Of a stretch of DNA of 64,000 nucleotides, positions 22,851-35,225 are shown in pieces. The stretch comes from Chinchilla lanigera. Its lineage: Eukaryota; Chordata; Mammalia; Rodentia; Chinchillidae. The notes under the pieces were generated by a model. The model did no database searches. It was not told where the DNA came from and was given only the letters and a program-made list of their open reading frames with translations. The stretch spans positions 16,989,359-17,053,358 of the forward strand of contig NW_004955417.1 in NCBI RefSeq assembly GCF_000276665.1. The letters are read 5' to 3'. The number at the start of each line of letters is the position of its first letter. Positions within the stretch are counted from its first letter, which is position 1. Both the position numbers and the translations under genes were made by a program.

Positions 22851-25304
22851 CCTCTCCCCCTGCACACGCTGTTTCCTCCCAACAGGCAACGCGACCCAGG
22901 GAGACGCTGTCTAAACCCGAACAGTTCTCCTTGAACTCCCTGAAGTAGGCAAGTGATTCGCTGTGCGTAAGGATGACCCACCCCAGCTAAGGTGCCGGCC
23001 TGTTCTTTCACTTGGCGGAATTAACTTTGAAGCAGAGATGGTGTGCGTGATAAGACAGAGACATCTGTGGGCTTTGGCTGTGCATGAAAGCGTCAATCAC
23101 TAACCGAGCTGGTGCCTTCTGAGTGTCCTATCGAATACCCCTGGCTGTGGGAAATTGGTTTTGAAAGTAACCAATGCCTGGCTATTGTTGTGAGGTTATT
23201 ACAGTGCAGCTTGGCCAGGTCTCGGATTTCAATACCCTGGCGGTGTCTGGTGACAAGGGAGACTAACTTGGTTTGAATGCTGTGGAGATACAGTGACATC
23301 GTTCAAATGCAGATTTCAACATTTTGGTCTCTAAATGTGGACTTCTTTTAAGTTATAGTGGCCTTCACCCTTTGCTCTTTACTCATCTCCTTCATCGCCT
23401 CAGGTGGTGAGTTTCCTTTCAGGTTTTCCAATCCCCCTATTGCTTTAACTTATGTAACTGTCCCCCACCTCTCCAAGGGTGGAGAAAGGATTTACTCTTT
23501 GTATTTGTAAAACAGTGCCAGGGGATCTGCTCCTTCACTAAGCTACTCCCCAAGAAATAAATCGAGCATTAAAGTCCGCTCGGGAATTGTCATTTAAGGT
23601 AATGGCGCAGTAATCCAAATAGGCCTTTCATTTCTGGGTAAAAAGAAACCACTGCAGACAGGTGGGGCACACGGGAGGAGGAATGCTGCTACCCTGGATT
23701 CCTCGAAGAGAGTTCCCCTTACATCAGCGCTACCGTCTAGATTTAGCCTTGTGCAGTCCGCCTTACATTACACATTCCGCCCCAGAAGGATGATGTCTTG
23801 TCATGTATACCCCATCTTCCCCCTGCTCCTTTCACACTAAGTGTGATCGCTTGGACAAACCATATATTCTTTCCCATTTAAGTATGTTTTGGGCATCTAC
23901 TTTATGACAACAATGGCAGACTCTGGAGACTCAGCCTTGGATGTTTTGTTCAATTCTCAGTAAAAGGAAAACAGGAGAACACGAAGCCATTGTCCAAATG
24001 GACCGCAGGAATGTTTCCTTTTGCTCTTGTTGGCGACTTTTAATTAAATCTGCTTAGATCCTAACTGACGGAAGCCAAAATGACAGGAGGCTTCCATGGC
24101 CTCCAGGAAGGTTCCAGAAGGAGTCCTGGCCTGGCAGGCAGGGCTTTCCTGCTGCCCACGCTGCGGGGCCCTGTTGGCAAGGTCGGGGCTTGCTCATTGC
24201 TCAGCTCACCTTGCAAGCCCTTCCCAGCACCCTGTGACATATTTCCTTTCTCCTTCTGCCTCACAGACACCGGGAACAGCATTCACTCTTCATCTGAGGG
24301 GCCTTGGGGGCATTTTAATGAGAGAACAGCAGGCCCCCAAAATCTAGAGCAAGGGACCTAAAATGGGCTTGAGTTACTTACTGTTAAAGAGCCCCTGAGC
24401 ACCTACATAGAAGCCTCTAATTGCTTGCTATTTTAATAAATTGGTATCGGTTTTAATGAGTCAGTTTATTTTAAAAAGTAGAGCGTGAATCGAGCTGAAG
24501 ATGGGCTTTGGCTGAGGGGAGAGGGTCACGTGGGGTCAGGGAGGAGGTGGATCGCTTTTACCCAAGAGCAGGGCCCTCTTGTGGTTTAACAGATGATATC
24601 TCTGCAGCTGATAAACCAGCATCAGCCACGGGGCTCGGACTCCCAGGATTCCCTCTCTTCACATTTATGAGACTGACAGGTTTACTCTGCCCGAAGTTCA
24701 GAGATCTATAGGTCACGACACAGGTTCTTCTCAAATACAAAGAGCATACTGTAACAGTACCGACTCCTCTTCAAAGGCTGCAGCGTTTTTCAATGATGAC
24801 ACTGGGAATCTTAGACAACTAACAGATTCTAAGGGTCTCTTTACCCTGGTTCTATGCAGGTAAATAAGAGGATCACAAGGTAAATACTGCTGAAGTGATA
24901 CTTATGCCTATGAGCAATGAAACCAGAACTTGTTAACAAAAGCTTTGTTTCAGGATCTGCCTTTGAGCAAGAGGCATTAAACTATTATTCATAAATCTTA
25001 ATAAAGGACATCCATGAAAGCTTTGAAATAGTATGATATTTGGGGCACACAGGCATTTCTTTTCTAAAGCATAGATCTTTAGCCCCATAATGGGATTAGT
25101 GATGTTATAAGAAGAGAAAGACGTGAGTGGTCTACTTCTCTTTCACATTTGATGTCCTCTTCCATGGTATGTTAAAGGAAGGCCTTTGCTAGATGCAAGT
25201 TCCTTGACCTTGAACTTCCCAGCTTCCGAAATTGTAAGGAACACATTTCTTCTCCTACATTTTTCACTTTTGGGTATGGAATTACAGCAACATGAAACAG
25301 ACCG

Positions 25305-26215
25305 AGGCAAAGGGCTGTAATAAATTTTTTAAAAATATATAAACAGTAACAAGTGTAAGCCAGGATGTGGAGACACTGGAACTCTCATTATTGCTGGTGT
25401 GAATGTAAAATTGCTCAGCCATTTTGGAAAAGAATCTGGCAGATTGGCAGTCCCTTAATATGTCAAATGTTGAGTCAGCATAAGACGTGGAAATTTCTTT
25501 CCTAGCCATTTGCTCAAAAGAATTGAAAACGTGTTCACACAAAAACCTGTACACCAAGGTTCATAGCACCACTGCTTATAATAGCTAAAAACTGGAAACA
25601 ATCCAAATGTCAATTATGAACAGATAAATGAAATATATCATCTCACAAAGGCAAGACATTAATAACAGGATGCAGGAGGTAGTGATAGTGAAAGGATATC
25701 TAAGAACTCTTGATACTCTCCACCCAATTTTTCCGTAAATATGAAATTGATTTTTAAAAAGAACTTATTTCAAAATGTGGCACATACATACAAAGGAATA
25801 TCACTCAGCCATAAAAAAGAATGGAGTACTGATACATGCTACACTGAAGAACCTAGGAAACATTACCGTAAGTAAAAGAAGACAAGGAAGGCCACATAAT
25901 GTACGATTGTATTTGTATGAGATATCCAGGAAATACAAATCCAGAGAGAGACAGACACACAGACAGAGACAGAGGCAGGGTTGTGGCAGGGGTGGCAGGG
26001 AGGCAAGTCAGGGCTGGAGAGGAAAAGATAATGGAGAATGAGTGTTGATGGGTAGGAAGTTTCAATATTGGGGTGAGAAAAAACTGTTAAGGGTTAGAGA
26101 ACGGTAATGTTTCCACAACAGTTTGAATAGACTAAAACCCACTAAACTGTACATCGTTAACTAGGTAAATTTATCTACGTATGAATTCCACCTCAACTTA
26201 AAGAAAGACAACTGA
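25305..26215 (+). mobile_element. L1 LINE 3' fragment (end of ORF2 plus 3' UTR)
   Basis: The plus strand reads the familiar L1 3' region: GTGGAGACACTGGAACTCTC, AAATGTCAATTATGAACAGA, GGAATATCACTCAGCCATAA and AAAAAGAATGGAGTACTGAT. The conceptual peptide around 25775 contains the L1 ORF2-type motif EYHSAIKKN. The 3' UTR-like part ends near TTCCACCTCAACTTAAAGAA. Frames are broken, so it is inactive. Confidence 0.85.
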
Positions 26216-27408
26216 ACTGCGGCACAAAGAGGCCGTTCTGGTCTTTGAGTGCACAAGACAACAGTTTTATTTATTGGCCATGTGATGAGGTATGTGACAT
26301 TCTTGAGCTCACTGCCTCTTTCTTACATATCAAGGGTGCCTTACCCTTTCTACAATCCTCATTTCTCTTCCTTATATGCTGGCTTCATTTCCCCGTTGTG
26401 TATCATGTCTTTTCTTTTTCATATTATTCTAAAACACAGGACTAGTAAGTTTTTTCTTTTTTCACACAGTTTAAGTTTTGCTCTGAAATGAAATGATACT
26501 CTCTTTGGTGGGACCAAAGCAAGATAAAGAATAAACTATTAGGAAAGACGGTGCACATCAATTATTCAAGAAACACAAAAGCCAAGAGAGATGCCAGCAC
26601 CCCACGAAGAGGACGCAGGACCAAGCCTTGACCCCAAAGAAGTAAAAACATCTGCAGCCCCTTGCACACCAATGTCATCAAACAGAAATCTGAAAACAAA
26701 TATGGAGTGAAGTCTTGCGCAAGCCACCAGTCTGTCTTTGAGCAGAAACGTGTGCAGTGTAACTATGAGTGGTAAAGAACAGAATGAAGTATAGAGGTTC
26801 TCTCCAAATGCTAATGTTTGGTTTCCCTGACTACAAAGCTATCACTTCAGTTTTTCTAAAACTCTATCAGTTTATATTTCTGAGATACCAAATATTCATG
26901 TATATTTTCAGATTTGACAACTGATTTTGTCTGACGCTCATGGCATTTCATTCATTGCAATAATCATCTTCATTTTATCTTGTGGCTCTTCATATTTTTT
27001 AATTATTGAAAATCCACACACTTATGTAAGATCATCTTTACATTAAAGAAATACATAACATCTTATTAATTTAAGCTAGAATTATATACTTTAAAATGTC
27101 TGTTAGACTATCAGTATATATTTCCTATTTTAGTATATCTGCTGCCAAAGTGAGCATCAGTATGTATTTCTTCAACTTGGTTTATTTAAAAAAATTCTTT
27201 ATAATGGATACATGTTATTCTCTTTACTCAATTATTAATAACTATTACACAAAATATTTCACTCCACAGTCTACCTACTTTAAAAATGTTTCTGTGTTCT
27301 GGGTACAGAATATAGTTATTTCGTTTCAAATAGAAAATCACTCAAAAAAAAAAAAAGAAAATCACTCAAGTCGTCATGCTCCAAAACACAAAGTGTCCAT
27401 ACACTTAC

Positions 27409-27606
27409 CTGGCTTTACGAGGCCTGCCTTCAATTCCTTCTTATGCCGCGCTGATGGGACGCTTCCCTCCCCAGGAATTCCAACCGTGCATTTCTTTCTG
27501 GTAAAGTCTTCATCACTGCCAGGGCAAAAGCCAATGGGACTGTTTCCGGTGTCTGAGGGCGTCTTCACAGGAGACACTGACTGGCTGCTAGGACAGCCTG
27601 TGTCAT
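27409..27606 (-). CDS. SYBU: SYBU (syntabulin) internal coding exon, downstream of the two visible
   Basis: Syntabulin tethers syntaxin-1-containing vesicles to kinesin-1 (KIF5B) for anterograde axonal transport. Reading the minus strand from 27606, the exon completes a split Asp codon and gives DTGCPSSQSVSPVKTPSD followed by NSPIGFCPGSDEDFTRKKC and ends LVKPG. This matches the N-terminal region of mammalian syntabulin closely. The acceptor is a CTCCTAG just before 27606 and the donor is CCAG|GTAAGT at 27409/27408. The length is 198 bp, with both ends in phase 1, so it joins the exon at 47363 and leaves one base for the next exon, where human continues with Ser-Glu-Ala-Asp. The segment is serine- and proline-rich with no membrane or coiled-coil segment, as expected for the disordered N-terminus. 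Divergence from human as I recall it is concentrated between the KKC and LVKPG motifs. Identification is by recalled sequence, not by a search. Confidence 0.95.
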
Positions 27607-29712
27607 CTAGGAGACAGGAATCGGTAAGTGTTTCACGAGGAGAAGGAAATTAACGATGGCAAAGAGAAGCAGTGCGGGGCCCTGCCAGGACCACAGGCGC
27701 GTATGTGGCTCACACGCGTGCTCTGTCTGTGAGACCCAGGTCAGCTGCTGCCTAGGACCCTCTCTGATGACTTCCCTTGCATTTTTCCATATTTGGGCGA
27801 CTCACGTTAACAAAGCAAACAAAAACTATTCTAAGGTGACACTTTAAAGAAGAAAATCTTAAAAATTTTTTGATCACAGATAATTCTGTAACACTTATAC
27901 TTTGTATTTTGAAAATGTAAACATATGTTTGAATGCTTCACAATAGTGTAATTCTGGGCCGTATCTGTCCACTGGTTTTTGGATGGGGTTAGTAATGAAA
28001 AGTTCACCAGAACCACTCAGGATTGTGAGTGTGTGCAACTGAGAGCTGCTTATGCTAGGAAAGCAAAGATACTTGAATATTACGGATAGAACCAGTTTAT
28101 GATCACTTACAACATCAATGGGCTCAGGGAATTTGACAGCTAAGCCCTCTGCTTTAGAAGTTCAAAGAAGCCAAAAGGAGTAATCCTGTTTTAACACACA
28201 CAGTCAACCAAAAATATGCCACTCTCATACATGTTTGTTTGGAGCACACTACCGAAATGAAAATGATACTCACATTAGAAACATTTTCTTAACTTCCAAA
28301 TTATAGATTATTATTATCAGGGACAGTACTTTAAGTTACTATGTACGATATGAAGTATAAATGCTTCTTAAGCAAACAGGGAAGTCCTACTGGTGACTCC
28401 TGTAAATTCTTCCCATATTTATTAAAGTTATTTATGATGGTCGGTTAACTGACTTGTATTTTGGTGAGGAGAATGTATTGGAACTTAAAGCCAATCAATA
28501 TTACTCAAAAATGTGCTCACTCTCACTGGTTAGATGGTAGTAAATTTTCATTACTAAGTGATTTCTTCATTATATGTAACTCTTTTGATGCCAGAGTTAC
28601 TGTATCAACTAATTAAGACAAAAAGAATGAATAAAAATACAGATCATTAATTTTTAGTATTACTAATTTTCTATGACTGTAAAGGTAATGAAAATAATTT
28701 GCCTTCTATCAAAGGCTATCTTATACCTCCACAGCTGGAATCAAGACAGAAGTAGAACAAGGTATTGCCTGTATTGCTTGATTGGTTCTTCCCGCCTGTA
28801 TCTTGTATGATGAGCAACTACTTTGAAGATAACAATGCACAATGTACTGAACATTGTTATTCTCCTACAGTCTTATTTTGAAATTTTGTATCATTGCTTT
28901 TATTGTGTATTTTTCTTCTGTTTAAAAAGAAAAAAGAACTAGGCCTGGATAAAATATGCTGGGTCTCTGAATTATACCTAGAATCCATCTAAGAAAGAAT
29001 GGCCATTGCTTCACTCTTGGCTTATACTGCACTGCTTATGATGAAATATTCCAGTTCCTGGAACAAACTGAACTTGGCATTAATAAAAGCATTTGTTTCT
29101 TTTGATGCCTTTTCTTGACTTTCAGACACATCCATATCCACAGGACCTCCGTGGTCTGTTCTCGGCAATGAATAGTGTTTAGCACACTGCTCGAGCTTCC
29201 TGCCTTGCAGCCTGTGTGGCAGTGCAGGTCCTTTCGGAATTCCGATGCCCGCGATGAGCCCCCTCCCTTGGCTGCTCCTGCTCAGTTCAGTGCCTACCGT
29301 CCCTGCCTTTCCCTTATGTTTTCATGTTCGTCCCCTCAATCCAAAGAAATCTGAGCTCTGCTCTAAAGGTGCGAAGTTGCTAATTACTTAGCCGGACTCC
29401 AGCAACTTTATACGGCTCCACTGGTCTGCACATTGCCTCAGAGAGGCTGTTTCTTGAGTCCTACCCCCAAACAGATAAACGAATGAGGTCTAATCCCTTC
29501 AAAGTACCTATTGCCCTTAAGAAGTATTCCCTATGAGTTGCCTCTGTAAGTTACTTCTTTTCAAAGAGAGAGAACCCGAATAAATAAGAACATGTTCTTT
29601 GGAAATTCTAAAAGGTCATTTATCTCGACAACTTTCAGATTCAAAGGGATAAAACAAAGTGATAGCCAGTACTGACAAACAGTGCTGAGAAATGCTTTCA
29701 AAATTATGGTTT

Positions 29713-29881
29713 AAGCCGGGTGTGGTGGCACATGCCTGTAATCTCAGCACTCGGGAGGCTGAGGCAGGAGGATCACTGCAAGACTGAGACCAGCCTGGGC
29801 TATAAAGTGAGCTCAAGGCCAGCCTGAACTGCACAGCAAGTCCCTGTCTCAAAAAAAAAAGACAAAAAAAGACAAAAAAAA
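29713..29881 (+). mobile_element. B1 SINE, full length with poly(A)
   Basis: GCCGGGTGTGGTGGCACATG, CTGAGGCAGGAGGATCACTG and GCAAGTCCCTGTCTCAAAAA, ending in (GACAAAAAAA)n. It includes the internal repeated segment (two GCCAGCCTG/ACCAGCCTG motifs) typical of longer B1 units. Flanking TATGGTTT at 29705-29712 and 29882-29889 is a short target duplication. Confidence 0.93.
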
Positions 29882-31204
29882 TATGGTTTCAGCACACAGA
29901 GAGGCAAGTAAGTTTTGTTTGGTTCTATCAGCAATTTTCAGGAGTTAAGAATGAATATGTACACACCATGTTTTCAGTCCCGGTAATTTCATAGATTAAA
30001 TGATGGGACCGGTTAAAAATTAAGAGCTGGAATTAAAGTGGTGGCCGTGTGAGAAAGGCAGGAGCACTATTTCACCGGAAGTGCATGCTCACCTGTCATC
30101 CATGTTTGCCGCCTGTATCTCCAGGCACAGGGAATGAGAAGATGAATACCTAAATAGATCTCGAACTCTGGATACCACTTAAAGTATTTGAATTACTATG
30201 TAAACATCTCTTAGCTGTCTACCATTGGGGTTCACAGGAAGGGGAAAAACAGGAATATGAGACATGTTCTTTCATTGGTTAAAGGAATGTATTACAGGCA
30301 TACCCAGTCCCTATTTTGATGGAGGTTATTAATAAAGCCAAATGGAGCTGACATGTATTACTTGTGTTACACAGTTCTTACAAACTGGTAAGTCTGTTCA
30401 ACTAATTGCTTTCCCAAGAAAATCAATGTGTTCTCAGAGAAGGCTGGATATTTGCCTGTTTTGTCTAATGGGACCAACATGAACAAAGGAATCTAGTGGA
30501 CGAAGGCCAGAGCCATTAGGTTTCCTACCATAGAGGACACATTTTAGATCATGCAAAGGAAACCCCAGCACAGACACAGAAGGTCATCTGGCCACCTGGG
30601 GCACCTGAGGGATTTTCCTGCGCTGTGCTGAAGAAATAGTTATCTTTTCCACAAGTCTCATCTTGGGCTCCTTCTCGGCCTTTCCTCCCCCATCTCCTCA
30701 ACTTCAGGGTGTAGGTGGGAGCTGGCTACCAGCTGAGATGAAGAGAATATTCCTTGTCAAGGTCAAAATATTCTCGGTTCGCATTTACACCAATCTTATC
30801 ATGAGCTAAAACTACAGCGGGCCAATCACCCATAAAAGAGACATACTGTATTTATTAAGCCTCCTTTTGTTAACACCTTTGTGCCTTCTGCCTCCTGCTA
30901 CCATCCTAACCGCTAGAACTTGGTCTGGAGAGTCTACAGATTTACAAACATGAGAGTTACAGTTCTAGAACTCATAAAATATGTTAAGATGAAGAAATTT
31001 AAATTTTTCTTTTATGATAAAAATAGGGGAACTATTTCTGGACTGTAAATGGCAAAAATCCTATATAACCTACCCAAAAAGTGTAGGACATTTCAGATAT
31101 CCAGAAGAGTGCTTCAGTAGGTAAGAACTTTCAATCTGGTTTGCGATGAGGGAAGTTTTGTTCTATGGTTTTAAAAGGAGGCAGAAAACTGTTGGTTTCC
31201 TGGA

Positions 31205-31590
31205 CAAAGAGGAATTCAAAAGATACACATATGCATGCACATGTCCTTCGATAATTTCTCCATTTGGATATTTAGGCTTTATTATTAATCTGTAAGATGT
31301 CTTTATATGTGAAAGCATTAGCCTTCTGTCATGTTCAACCCAGTTTGCTGTCTGCTTTTAACTTTATGTTTTCTATATTCAAACCTTTTTCTGTTTTGTC
31401 ACATCTCTCTATATATTCCTTCATGATTTCTTCCAATGCTTTCATGCTTACAATGTCCTTGTTTACTTAAAGATCAATTAAATATTTACCTACCTGCTAG
31501 TTATACCTTTCATTTAAATTAAATCCATATGGAATTCACCGTAAAATATATTGTAACGTGCAAGTCAGATGCTGACTTTATTATTATCAT
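31205..31590 (-). mobile_element. Probable L1 fragment, antisense
   Basis: The plus strand has the rhythm of reverse-oriented L1 ORF2: TTTGGATATTTAGGCTTTAT, AGCATTAGCCTTCTGTCATG, TTTGCTGTCTGCTTTTAACT, TTTCTTCCAATGCTTTCATG, and a later AAATCCATATGGAATTCACC. Diverged and short, so the assignment is moderate. Confidence 0.45.
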
Positions 31591-32404
31591 TATATTTTTT
31601 AGGAAATCTAATTCTTTGCACTTTACTTTCCAAAGTTTTTTGATGAAAATTTGAAAGCAGTGAATACCTTTTACATAGTTAATTTATGTACTTAAAAATA
31701 TTAAGATTATTCAAAGTATGTGCAAGTATATGTAGTTTTGTATTATAAAACTTCTGATATTTAATAAACATGCCTAACAGCCAGTACCATCAAATACATT
31801 TGGTGGCAATTATGATGACCAAGTCCTACCAAAATCTCCTTACAATAACTAGAATTAAGCATATGATACCTGGTTCTAAAGATTACAAATAGAATATTTC
31901 TTCAAAGCTCTAGTCTAAATCTTCTATTTCATTTTGGAATTTAGAACTCACAGCTCACTGGCTTTCCAATATGTTGGACTAAACAATTCCAGAAGATACA
32001 TTTAAAAATAACATCAGGCAAAGGAAAATGTGGTTTTGTGCCATAATTTCTTAAAAGATTTAGTTATGGTTTGATGCATAATGGTCAGCTGCATAACTAG
32101 AGGGGAAAATCATCGGTATTTTAAGGAAACATAACTTTGAACTACATGGAAGTGTAACTGATTCTCATGAACAAGGGAAGAGGTTAAAGATTTCCTATTT
32201 TTCATTCAATAAATATTGAGTATCTACCATGGAACAGATGCTAATATAGTTACTGTTTTTATTGTTTTCAGTTATTGGCATTTTAAAAAGTAGTTTAATG
32301 GAGACAGAGAGCCATGAGTTTAAAAAGTTTAAATTTATAGTGAATCTGAACCATGTGACATTTTTAACGCACACCATTCTTTCATATGCACTGGAAGAAC
32401 ATGG

Positions 32405-32700
32405 GTAAGGGAAGAAAAGTGACATTTATTAAATACCTATCATGTGTAAGCATGACCTTTTTTTTTTTTTTTTTTTTTGGTTTTCTCCTGTACTGGGAAT
32501 CGAACTCATGACCTTGCACTTATCAGGCAGGCACTGTGCCTCTGAGCTAAATCCCCAGCCCCAAGCACGATCATTTTTAATCACATAATTTTAATAATGC
32601 ATCTTAGGTAGGAAAAACTGAAGCTCAGAGAGGTTAAGAAAGCACTTTCCTAGAATGCCCACAGCCCTTGGGTTCAATCTCCCAAATCACAAAAATTACC
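32405..32700 (-). mobile_element. MIR SINE split by an ID element
   Basis: Left of the ID: ATTTATTAAATACCTATCAT with GTGTAAGC. Right of it: AATCACATAATTTTAATAAT, then AAACTGAAGCTCAGAGAGGT and CAGCCCTTGGGTTCAATC. Together they read as one reverse MIR with the ID at 32458-32562 inside. Confidence 0.75.
32458..32562 (-). mobile_element. ID SINE inserted into a MIR
   Basis: Minus-strand ID body with GATTTAGCTCAGAGG box A and a long T run on the plus strand (32459-32480) representing its poly(A) tail. Imperfect flanking duplicates AAGCATGACC and AAGCACGATC are visible. It splits an older MIR (sequence on both sides continues the MIR), which dates it as younger. Confidence 0.9.
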
Positions 32701-33186
32701 TAAATACGTTTTTTTAACAAGAGAGAATTGGGGAACACAATTAGCAATTAACTGACTTAGAATTCAAGTACCAATTTGTGTAATCGTGTGCTTTTTTAAA
32801 TTATAAGCTAGCTTTTTAAAAAAATTTCCAACTTATGCTTGTTCCAAGAGGAAATATCAGCAATTCTGGGAATGCCCAAATTAAAAACAGAATAAAGAAG
32901 ATGTCAGAAAAAAGCCATCCCATAATAAGCAGACCACAGAAATCTGAGGCGAGAAAATCTTTTGTTTCCAGCACTCCAGCCTCAGCACATGCAGACATAC
33001 GCACAGAATGCATACTTTTGCATTCTAAGTTTTCTATAGCAAAATTTGCATTTCTATTATTTCAGCTAATTTTAGCATCTTTTCATAGTGAGAATTCACA
33101 AATCTACCAGGCTTTCTACTAATTTCTTTTGGGATTCGAGGCCACTAACTTGTGGGCAGTAGTGAAGTGTACGGATCCCACCCATC

Positions 33187-33213
33187 ATCCAGCCAGCCAG
33201 CCAGCCAGCCAGC
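33187..33213. repeat. (CAGC)n microsatellite
   Basis: Uninterrupted CAGC units preceding the unassigned repeat at 33215. Confidence 0.9.
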
Positions 33214-33214
33214 A

Positions 33215-33680
33215 TTGCCGTAGTTAACTGACGGTGTCAGTCCGAGTGAGAAACACTCAATTTAACTGGATCAGCACAGCTCTGGGTGTGGCTGCAGGGA
33301 TTTACTGGAGACAAGATCCGCCCTGGGCGGGAGTGGCACCAACCTACAGGCGTGTAGCCCGAATGGAATAAAAGGGAAATGAAGAAGGAAAGCTTGCTTT
33401 TGTTTCTTAGGAGGAGCTCCAGTCTTTTCACCCTGGACATTGTCTCCTGGCCTCTAGCATAGACCCTTCAGCCACCGGAGGAGACCCGTCAGCCTTCCAT
33501 TACAGAACCTTCAGCCTCCTGATAGACTCACGGGGGCACTTCCGGATTTCCGCTGCACAGATGGTCCTTTTGCACTCTTCCACACCTGCCTCTGTGTGCA
33601 GCCACTGTAAGCCCATCTTGTAAACGCTTATATATTTGTGTATCTTCCATTAAACCTGTTTCTCTAGCAAGCACTGAGTG
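33215..33680 (+). repeat. Unassigned old interspersed repeat
   Basis: Contains GGAGTGGCACCAACCTACAG, AGCCCGAATGGAATAAAAGG and a 3' part rich in TCAGCC(T/A) blocks ending ATTAAACCTGTTTCTCTAGC. I recognise this pattern as a recurrent mammalian repeat with an AATAAA/ATTAAA-type end but cannot name the family. A (CAGC)n run at 33189-33213 abuts it. Confidence 0.35.
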
Positions 33681-33689
33681 ATACAATCG

Positions 33690-33990
33690 TCCACCTACCT
33701 TTCCGCAAATCATTACCAATTTCCTATTGTGTCAGGTGTTATTTTACATTCTAGGGATATAATGATGATCAAAACTCAGATTGTCGCATTAAGGAGGTCA
33801 CATTCGAGTGGTGAAGAGACACAGTTAATAAGCAAGTAGAAAAGTACACAAAGATGGTATTTTGAATGGTGATGTACCATTAATGAAACAAACTGTGTGA
33901 TACGTAGACTAAGCAGGCAGGCGAGGAAAGCACTTCATTAGATAGGCTGTCGTGGAAAGAGCCTCTGAGTAGAAACCAAGAAATGAGAAG
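33690..33990 (+). repeat. Ancient mammalian-wide repeat, family not assigned
   Basis: TTCCTATTGTGTCAGGTGTT, CATTCTAGGGATATAATGAT, AAGGAGGTCACATTCGAGTG and ATAGGCTGTCGTGGAAAGAG follow an order seen in a common old mammalian repeat. A second, shorter piece lies at about 38525-38690 (AGTCAGGACCACACTGTTCT, TTCAAGGAGCACGAGGCCTA). I cannot name the family. Confidence 0.35.
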
Positions 33991-34269
33991 CAACTAAGCA
34001 GAGAGAAGCCAGGGAGAAGAACCTAGGCAAAGGAGACAATGATTCCAAACGCTCCAGGTAGGAAAGAAGGCGGTGCGCTGAGGAAATCGGCAGGTGGCCG
34101 GCAGTGAAAGGAAGAGTGACGGTGAGGCTGCAGGGAGGCAGAACTCCAAGGATGTGCAAAACTGCAGTTCGGGAATCAGCAAGTTTATCTCAGGTTCACT
34201 GGACGCCAGAGTGTGAATTACTTGGGAGATAACAAAAAACTGGTTTGTGCTTATACAGGAAAACAGGCT

Positions 34270-34560
34270 GAATTAATGATACGATACCTAGCTAGTTCTT
34301 ACTGAGTGCCAGCTAAGGACCAACTGCTTCTTTAATCACGTTACCTATCACACATCTGAAGTAATTTAATCCGATACCCCTTTGAGATAGGCAAGCTTGC
34401 CATCCTGACTCACAGGAAGCACACAAACAAGCACCAGAAGTTAAGCTACCTGCCCAAGCCTGTAATCAGTAAGTGGTAGGGCCATGGTTGGAATCCAGAT
34501 AGGCAACTCCAGAGCCACCTTCTTAACCACTATGCTACACGTTCCCTTTGAGAATAAAAG
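34270..34560 (-). mobile_element. MIR SINE, near full length
   Basis: TTCTTACTGAGTGCCAGCTA, ACCCCTTTGAGATAGGCAAG, AGTAAGTGGTAGGGCCATGG with TTGGAATCCAGATAGG, and CTTCTTAACCACTATGCTAC cover a reverse MIR end to end. Confidence 0.85.
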
Positions 34561-35054
34561 AGCACAAGCAAATAAACCCATTTAGAGGCCATTACCATAG
34601 CATAAGTGAGAAGTGAACAGTGGTTTGACTAGGATGGTAGTAGTGAAAATGGAGACAAGTGAATGGCTTTGAGATAGATTTGGAAAATAAGTGAAAGCAT
34701 TTGTTTTCAGTAACAGAAAAGACTCAAGGATCTCGTCTAGTTTTCTTTAGAGAAGTAGCTATATAGTAATAACTTCTGGTTTGATAAAATGGACTTATGA
34801 CTGTGCAGAGAATGAAATCAAGCATTTTGATTTTGATATGGTAACTCGAAGGCAGAAATTAAATGTGGTCCTGGAGATATCAAGCTGAAGCAGGAGATCT
34901 GGCTGGGTAAGTAAGTATGACCTGTCACTCATGGAAATCCAGGACACATGAGCAGAAAATCAGCTCGCAAATCCTAGCATCTGGGACCAATCCGAAAGTG
35001 TTATCTTCAGTTCTTCTCACAAGAGATCAAGCAGGTTTCTGATAGGATGCCCTA

Positions 35055-35225
35055 CATCTGACTTCAGCCCGAGGAGTGGAAGATATAAAAGACAGCCACT
35101 TCTCCGACACAGTGCTCTCTCTTTCACAGCTGTCTGCTCTCACCTTGCAGAATGTACTTCTTTTCCTATTTTAATTGGCCAGAACTGTAACAAGCGGAAA
35201 ACCTTGCTAGCTTTTGTGCTCATCC
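35055..35225 (+). repeat. Possible LTR fragment
   Basis: AGATATAAAAGACAGCCACT resembles a TATA box followed by an R region, and the CT-rich continuation TGCTCTCTCTTTCACAGC plus CTTGCAGAATGTACTTCTTT resembles U5 of a class I LTR. The evidence is weak: no edges and no target duplication. Confidence 0.25.

Larger units (their letters stand above)
1..27408 (-). other. SYBU: SYBU intron, 5' part only (continues beyond the left edge)
   Basis: Begins at the GTAAGT donor after 27409. The next syntabulin exon (encoding Glu-Ala-Asp-Phe and a serine run) was looked for on the minus strand and not seen, so the intron runs off the window. It holds the SINEs, LTRs, MIR, L2 and L1 copies and the inverted duplication listed separately. 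In the stretches 1300-3680, 4700-6190, 10050-12430, 12650-14690, 15200-17080, 17320-18590, 19830-20410, 23000-25300 and 26220-27400 I recognise no gene and no confidently named repeat. The open frames there are short and resemble nothing I know. Confidence 0.85.

Noticed and set aside
25775..26041. Open frame beginning MWHIHTKEYHSAIKKN as a gene
   Set aside because: This is the C-terminal end of L1 ORF2 in a truncated, decayed LINE copy followed by its 3' UTR.
1..27000. Next SYBU exon (serine-run segment following LVKPG)
   Set aside because: Looked for on the minus strand and not found; it presumably lies beyond the left edge.
33187..33213. Short regular repeats that could suggest a CRISPR array
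   Set aside because: These are CAGC tetranucleotide microsatellite units without spacers, in a vertebrate genome.
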